This document shows, one piece after another, positions 61,537-64,000 of a stretch of DNA of 64,000 nucleotides. This stretch comes from an uncultured Saprospiraceae bacterium. GTDB taxonomy: Bacteria > Bacteroidota > Bacteroidia > Chitinophagales > Saprospiraceae. Location: NCBI GenBank assembly GCA_937959115.1, contig CALGAW010000043.1, positions 1-64,000 on the forward strand, written 5' to 3'. The notes below the pieces were generated by a model that was not told the origin of the DNA, did no database searches, and saw only the letters and a list, made by a program, of their open reading frames with translations. Position numbers and translations under genes: made by a program. The first letter of the stretch is position 1. Every line of letters starts with the position of its first letter.

Positions 61537-62850
61537 ATGCTAAAGATGACTAAATCAAACTTTTTCTTTTCCTTTCTAACGCTCCTTTTCCTAAGCACAA
61601 CGTCAATATCCGCTGAATCAATTGCAAAAGACTCGTTGAATCTAATTGAGTTTAATAGAGCATTAAATGGAGGGGACTGGAAAGTTAAATGGGATTTTAA
61701 ACAACCTGTTTCAAAATGGTATGGTGTCAGAACCTCAAAGGGTAGGGTAACCCACCTAACATTGTTTGGAAATAACTTGAAAGGTAAAATTCCTGCTGAA
61801 TTAGGATATTTAACCGGATTAATTTCCTTAAATCTTGGTAACAATCATTTTGAAGGTAATTTCCCATCTACGATTGAACATTTAGATAAGTTGGAACGTA
61901 TGTTTGTTCAGAATAGTGAACTCTCAGGACCATTACCAGCTGAAATTGGCCTACTAGACAATTTGGCTTATCTAGGGTTGAAAGAAAATAGAATTAGCGG
62001 AGATTTACCTGAAACTTTAGGCCTATTACCGAAATTGGTTAGTGTCTATTTAGATGACAATCAATTGACTGGAACCGTACCAGCGTCAATGGCTACTATG
62101 GATAGTCTAAGAACAATTTCGCTTAAAAATAACAACATAAACGAAGTGCTTTCTAGCCAATTCGTTGAGGCTAGACTAGGAAACTTCAATCTCATAGGAA
62201 ACAGCCTAACGTTTGAAGATCTATTGCCACTTAAAGCAATCGCTAGTCAGTTAAACCGATGTGGACATAAAACCTTAAGTTATGACGAGCAGGCAATACT
62301 TGAGTTGCCAGCATTCCTTGAACTATATCCGAAGCAGTCTTCAATCATCTCGATTCCAGAACTCACAAGTGTTAGCGGAAATGTGTTTAACTGGTTTAAA
62401 GATGGAGAATTCCTAGAAACACGTTATTCAAATGACTTTGCAATAGTGAAAATGGACGCATTTAAAGAAGGTGTTTATAGTTGTGAGATATCGAATCCAA
62501 GCATACCAGATCTCATTCTAAATACGACAGATATCAAGGTGACTAAGAAAAAATGGAATGGAGAAGACTTCAATGATCAGATCACAGTTTCCAGTGGGCT
62601 AAACATCTTTCCGAATCCAACTGATGGAGCATTCAGCTATTCGTTCAATCATAAAAATTCTGGTAAATTCACCGTAACCGTAACGGATGTACTCGGCCAA
62701 GTTTTCTTTACTGAAGAAATCAACAAAGCAGATTCTAGCTTTAAAGGAAACATCACGATTGACGGTCTAGCTAGTGGAATCTATCTTCTAACAGTGAAAA
62801 ACGATGCAAGTAAGTTCTCAGGAAAACTGACGATTATCCCTAGAGACTAA
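61537..62850 (+). CDS. Secreted plant-type LRR protein with Ig-like and T9SS domains
   Basis: 437 residues: signal peptide (to about 26, STTSISAES); LRR cap region with DWKVKWDF; about five 24-residue plant-type LRRs (LKGKIPAELGYLTGLISLNLGNN, LSGPLPAEIGLLDNLAYLGLKEN, LTGTVPASMATMDSLRTISLKNN); an Ig-like segment (about 265-335, VFNWFKDGEFLETRYSNDFAIV); and a type A sorting domain (about 350-437, LNIFPNPTDGAFSYSF). Surface-displayed protein-binding protein. Confidence 0.85.
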   Translation: MLKMTKSNFFFSFLTLLFLSTTSISAESIAKDSLNLIEFNRALNGGDWKVKWDFKQPVSKWYGVRTSKGRVTHLTLFGNNLKGKIPAELGYLTGLISLNLGNNHFEGNFPSTIEHLDKLERMFVQNSELSGPLPAEIGLLDNLAYLGLKENRISGDLPETLGLLPKLVSVYLDDNQLTGTVPASMATMDSLRTISLKNNNINEVLSSQFVEARLGNFNLIGNSLTFEDLLPLKAIASQLNRCGHKTLSYDEQAILELPAFLELYPKQSSIISIPELTSVSGNVFNWFKDGEFLETRYSNDFAIVKMDAFKEGVYSCEISNPSIPDLILNTTDIKVTKKKWNGEDFNDQITVSSGLNIFPNPTDGAFSYSFNHKNSGKFTVTVTDVLGQVFFTEEINKADSSFKGNITIDGLASGIYLLTVKNDASKFSGKLTIIPRD

Positions 62851-62858
62851 GGTTTTTT

Positions 62859-62881
62859 ATTGATTAATTCTACTAATCAAT
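62859..62881. repeat. Perfect 8-bp hairpin after the LRR gene
   Basis: ATTGATTA (62859-62866) and TAATCAAT (62874-62881), 7-nt loop. The T run lies before, not after, the stem, so a conventional terminator role is doubtful. Confidence 0.4.
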
Positions 62882-62987
62882 GATTACTTAGGAAGTTGTT
62901 CTGTTAATGAACGAAGGTCTTATATTCGTCCTGAATTTATCTAGTAAATACCTTGTCTTTAGTTAATGATTAAACTTAGATTTCAGT

Positions 62988-64000
62988 TTAAACTAAATCC
63001 CGTTTAAACAACGGTTTAAAAAACCGAATAAAGGTCCGAGTGGAATGATCTAACTCAGTATCCACGTGATAAAAGTCATCTACAGCCTCAGGTTTTAAAT
63101 AATGCCGTCTTATCGAAACAGCCACACGATCAGATTCTGCCCCCATTGCCTTAAATGTCCAAACTTCAGAGCCTCCGTCAATTCCAATACGCTCTACAAA
63201 AGACATTAGAACCATGTTATGAGACGCATTGCTGCCAGACCCATTAAACAATTGGACCACACAACCAGGTGTCACCTCTTCAACTGTCAACTGCTTATAC
63301 CGGCTGGAAACTTGTAAACTGCCTGCCGTAATATAATGGTCATTTGATAGCATATCAGGCTGATATCCGCTGAAGAAAACACAATCATGCATGAAGATAT
63401 TGCATTTCCACAAATCAGGTCCCCAATTCACCTTAAACTCCTTGTTTCCATTTATCAGTTCAGTTCTCCGTTCTGATGCGCCATCCAACTGCCCGTTGGG
63501 GCTGCGGAAAACTAAAGAGGAAGTCCCGTAAAACTTACCTAGCTCACCTGCCCCTCTATACCGTGCAGCCTTTAATAGTTTCTTATTTGGTGTTTCTGGC
63601 ATCGTCAAGTAGTTCGCCTTTGCCATTTCAAGTTCCTTGTACTTCAAGCAATACTCATAAAAGCATAACTCATCCACTGATGGCACATAACATTGATTGC
63701 CGACCGTAAGTGCTCTGTGCTCGTTAAACGCGCTTAGAGAGGACTCATGCATGCCATTACGCTCTGCGACTTTCTCTAAATCAATAACCGCCTCATTCTC
63801 AAACATGTCCTCAGCAGTCAGTGTGTAGTTCGTCCCTTGTGTTAAGTTTACGCCATCGACCTGATCCGCTTTCAACGGGTATGTGATTAAAGGCGTAGGA
63901 TCTGTAATCGGTGGATCTGCTATTGGTGGCTCGCTAGGTGTTGGCTCTGATGGAGTAGGAGTGGGTGAAGGTTGTGTCTTAGGACCAAACAACCATTTAA
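62988..64000 (-). CDS. LysM-like + NlpC/CHAP-like protein, start beyond the window
   Basis: The frame is open to the right edge (Lys-Trp precede the first possible start, a TTG at 63992), so the N-terminus is probably missing. The visible part begins with Pro/Ser/Thr-rich linkers (TPSEPTPSEPPIADPP), then a LysM-like segment (LEKVAERNGMHESSLSAFNEHRALTVG). A C-terminal domain follows with a CNIFMHDCVFFSG stretch and a later SHNMVLMSF, which is the Cys then His order of NlpC/P60 and CHAP peptidases. Possibly a peptidoglycan hydrolase or secreted toxin; the family is not certain. Confidence 0.6.
   Translation of the reverse strand, partial: KWLFGPKTQPSPTPTPSEPTPSEPPIADPPITDPTPLITYPLKADQVDGVNLTQGTNYTLTAEDMFENEAVIDLEKVAERNGMHESSLSAFNEHRALTVGNQCYVPSVDELCFYEYCLKYKELEMAKANYLTMPETPNKKLLKAARYRGAGELGKFYGTSSLVFRSPNGQLDGASERRTELINGNKEFKVNWGPDLWKCNIFMHDCVFFSGYQPDMLSNDHYITAGSLQVSSRYKQLTVEEVTPGCVVQLFNGSGSNASHNMVLMSFVERIGIDGGSEVWTFKAMGAESDRVAVSIRRHYLKPEAVDDFYHVDTELDHSTRTFIRFFKPLFKRDLV

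Overview
The window is AT-rich chromosomal DNA from a member of the Bacteroidota, most likely a Saprospiria-like marine or environmental lineage. The evidence is three proteins with a type IX secretion (T9SS) C-terminal sorting domain, Bacteroidota-type promoters (TTG, 20 nt, TAnnTTTG) that are perfect in several places, a giant exoprotein with a dockerin-like tail ending in NNGLFSTLER, and a cytosolic helical protein family (44.9-46.4 kb) that I associate with Saprospiraceae. No rRNA, tRNA, CRISPR array, phage or intact insertion sequence was recognised.

Layout. 0-10 kb: truncated CDS, dapB, an aquaporin-like channel, a Crp/Fnr regulator, a triple-SPOR protein, a sirtuin, nnr, a PD40 propeller lipoprotein and a DUF6958-GH1 pair. 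10-23.5 kb: a heptose kinase-like sugar kinase, secreted beta-helix and outer-membrane proteins, an LVIVD lipoprotein, a seven-haem cytochrome-TPR lipoprotein next to mltA, an MscS channel and a T9SS Reeler-like protein. 23.5-32.4 kb: a sulfur-carrier cysteine operon (cysM, mec, cysO, moeB-rhodanese), then arginase, msrB, a Nudix hydrolase, panB, mdh and a uridine-kinase-like protein. 32.4-40.5 kb: rlmF, then a five-gene STM4012-STM4011-STM4015-STM4014-STM4013 operon (two radical SAM enzymes, a WGR-LRR protein, an ATP-grasp enzyme and an alkaline-phosphatase-fold hydrolase), a lipase and an SCP2 protein. 40.6-55.6 kb: secreted proteins, including tandem FBA-like lectin domains, a four-repeat protein and a 2079-residue phosphatase/propeller/CBM9 protein, plus a cytosolic TPR histidine kinase. 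55.6-64 kb: a cytochrome oxidase subunit III-like protein, a 1.1 kb gene-free stretch with a decayed tandem duplication, an S24 repressor divergent from an odd HTH protein, an ECF sigma factor with a putative membrane partner, a T9SS LRR protein and a LysM/peptidase-like protein cut by the window edge.

Two systems stand out. First, the cysteine operon is preceded by two consecutive 20-codon leader ORFs. One carries Cys-Thr-Cys-Cys-Cys and the other five Cys in a row, and each is followed by an intrinsic terminator. The second also has a perfect 8-nt antiterminator pairing, so this looks like tandem ribosome-stalling attenuation sensing Cys-tRNA, served by a promoter that makes the first leader nearly leaderless. 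Its CysO homologue ends GG-Ile-Ser, which the neighbouring JAMM protease would have to trim. Second, the STM401x cluster is a conserved but functionally uncharacterised enzyme set. Here it carries a decayed second copy of the WGR-LRR gene 3' end, whose stop codon still overlaps the GTG start of the ATP-grasp gene.
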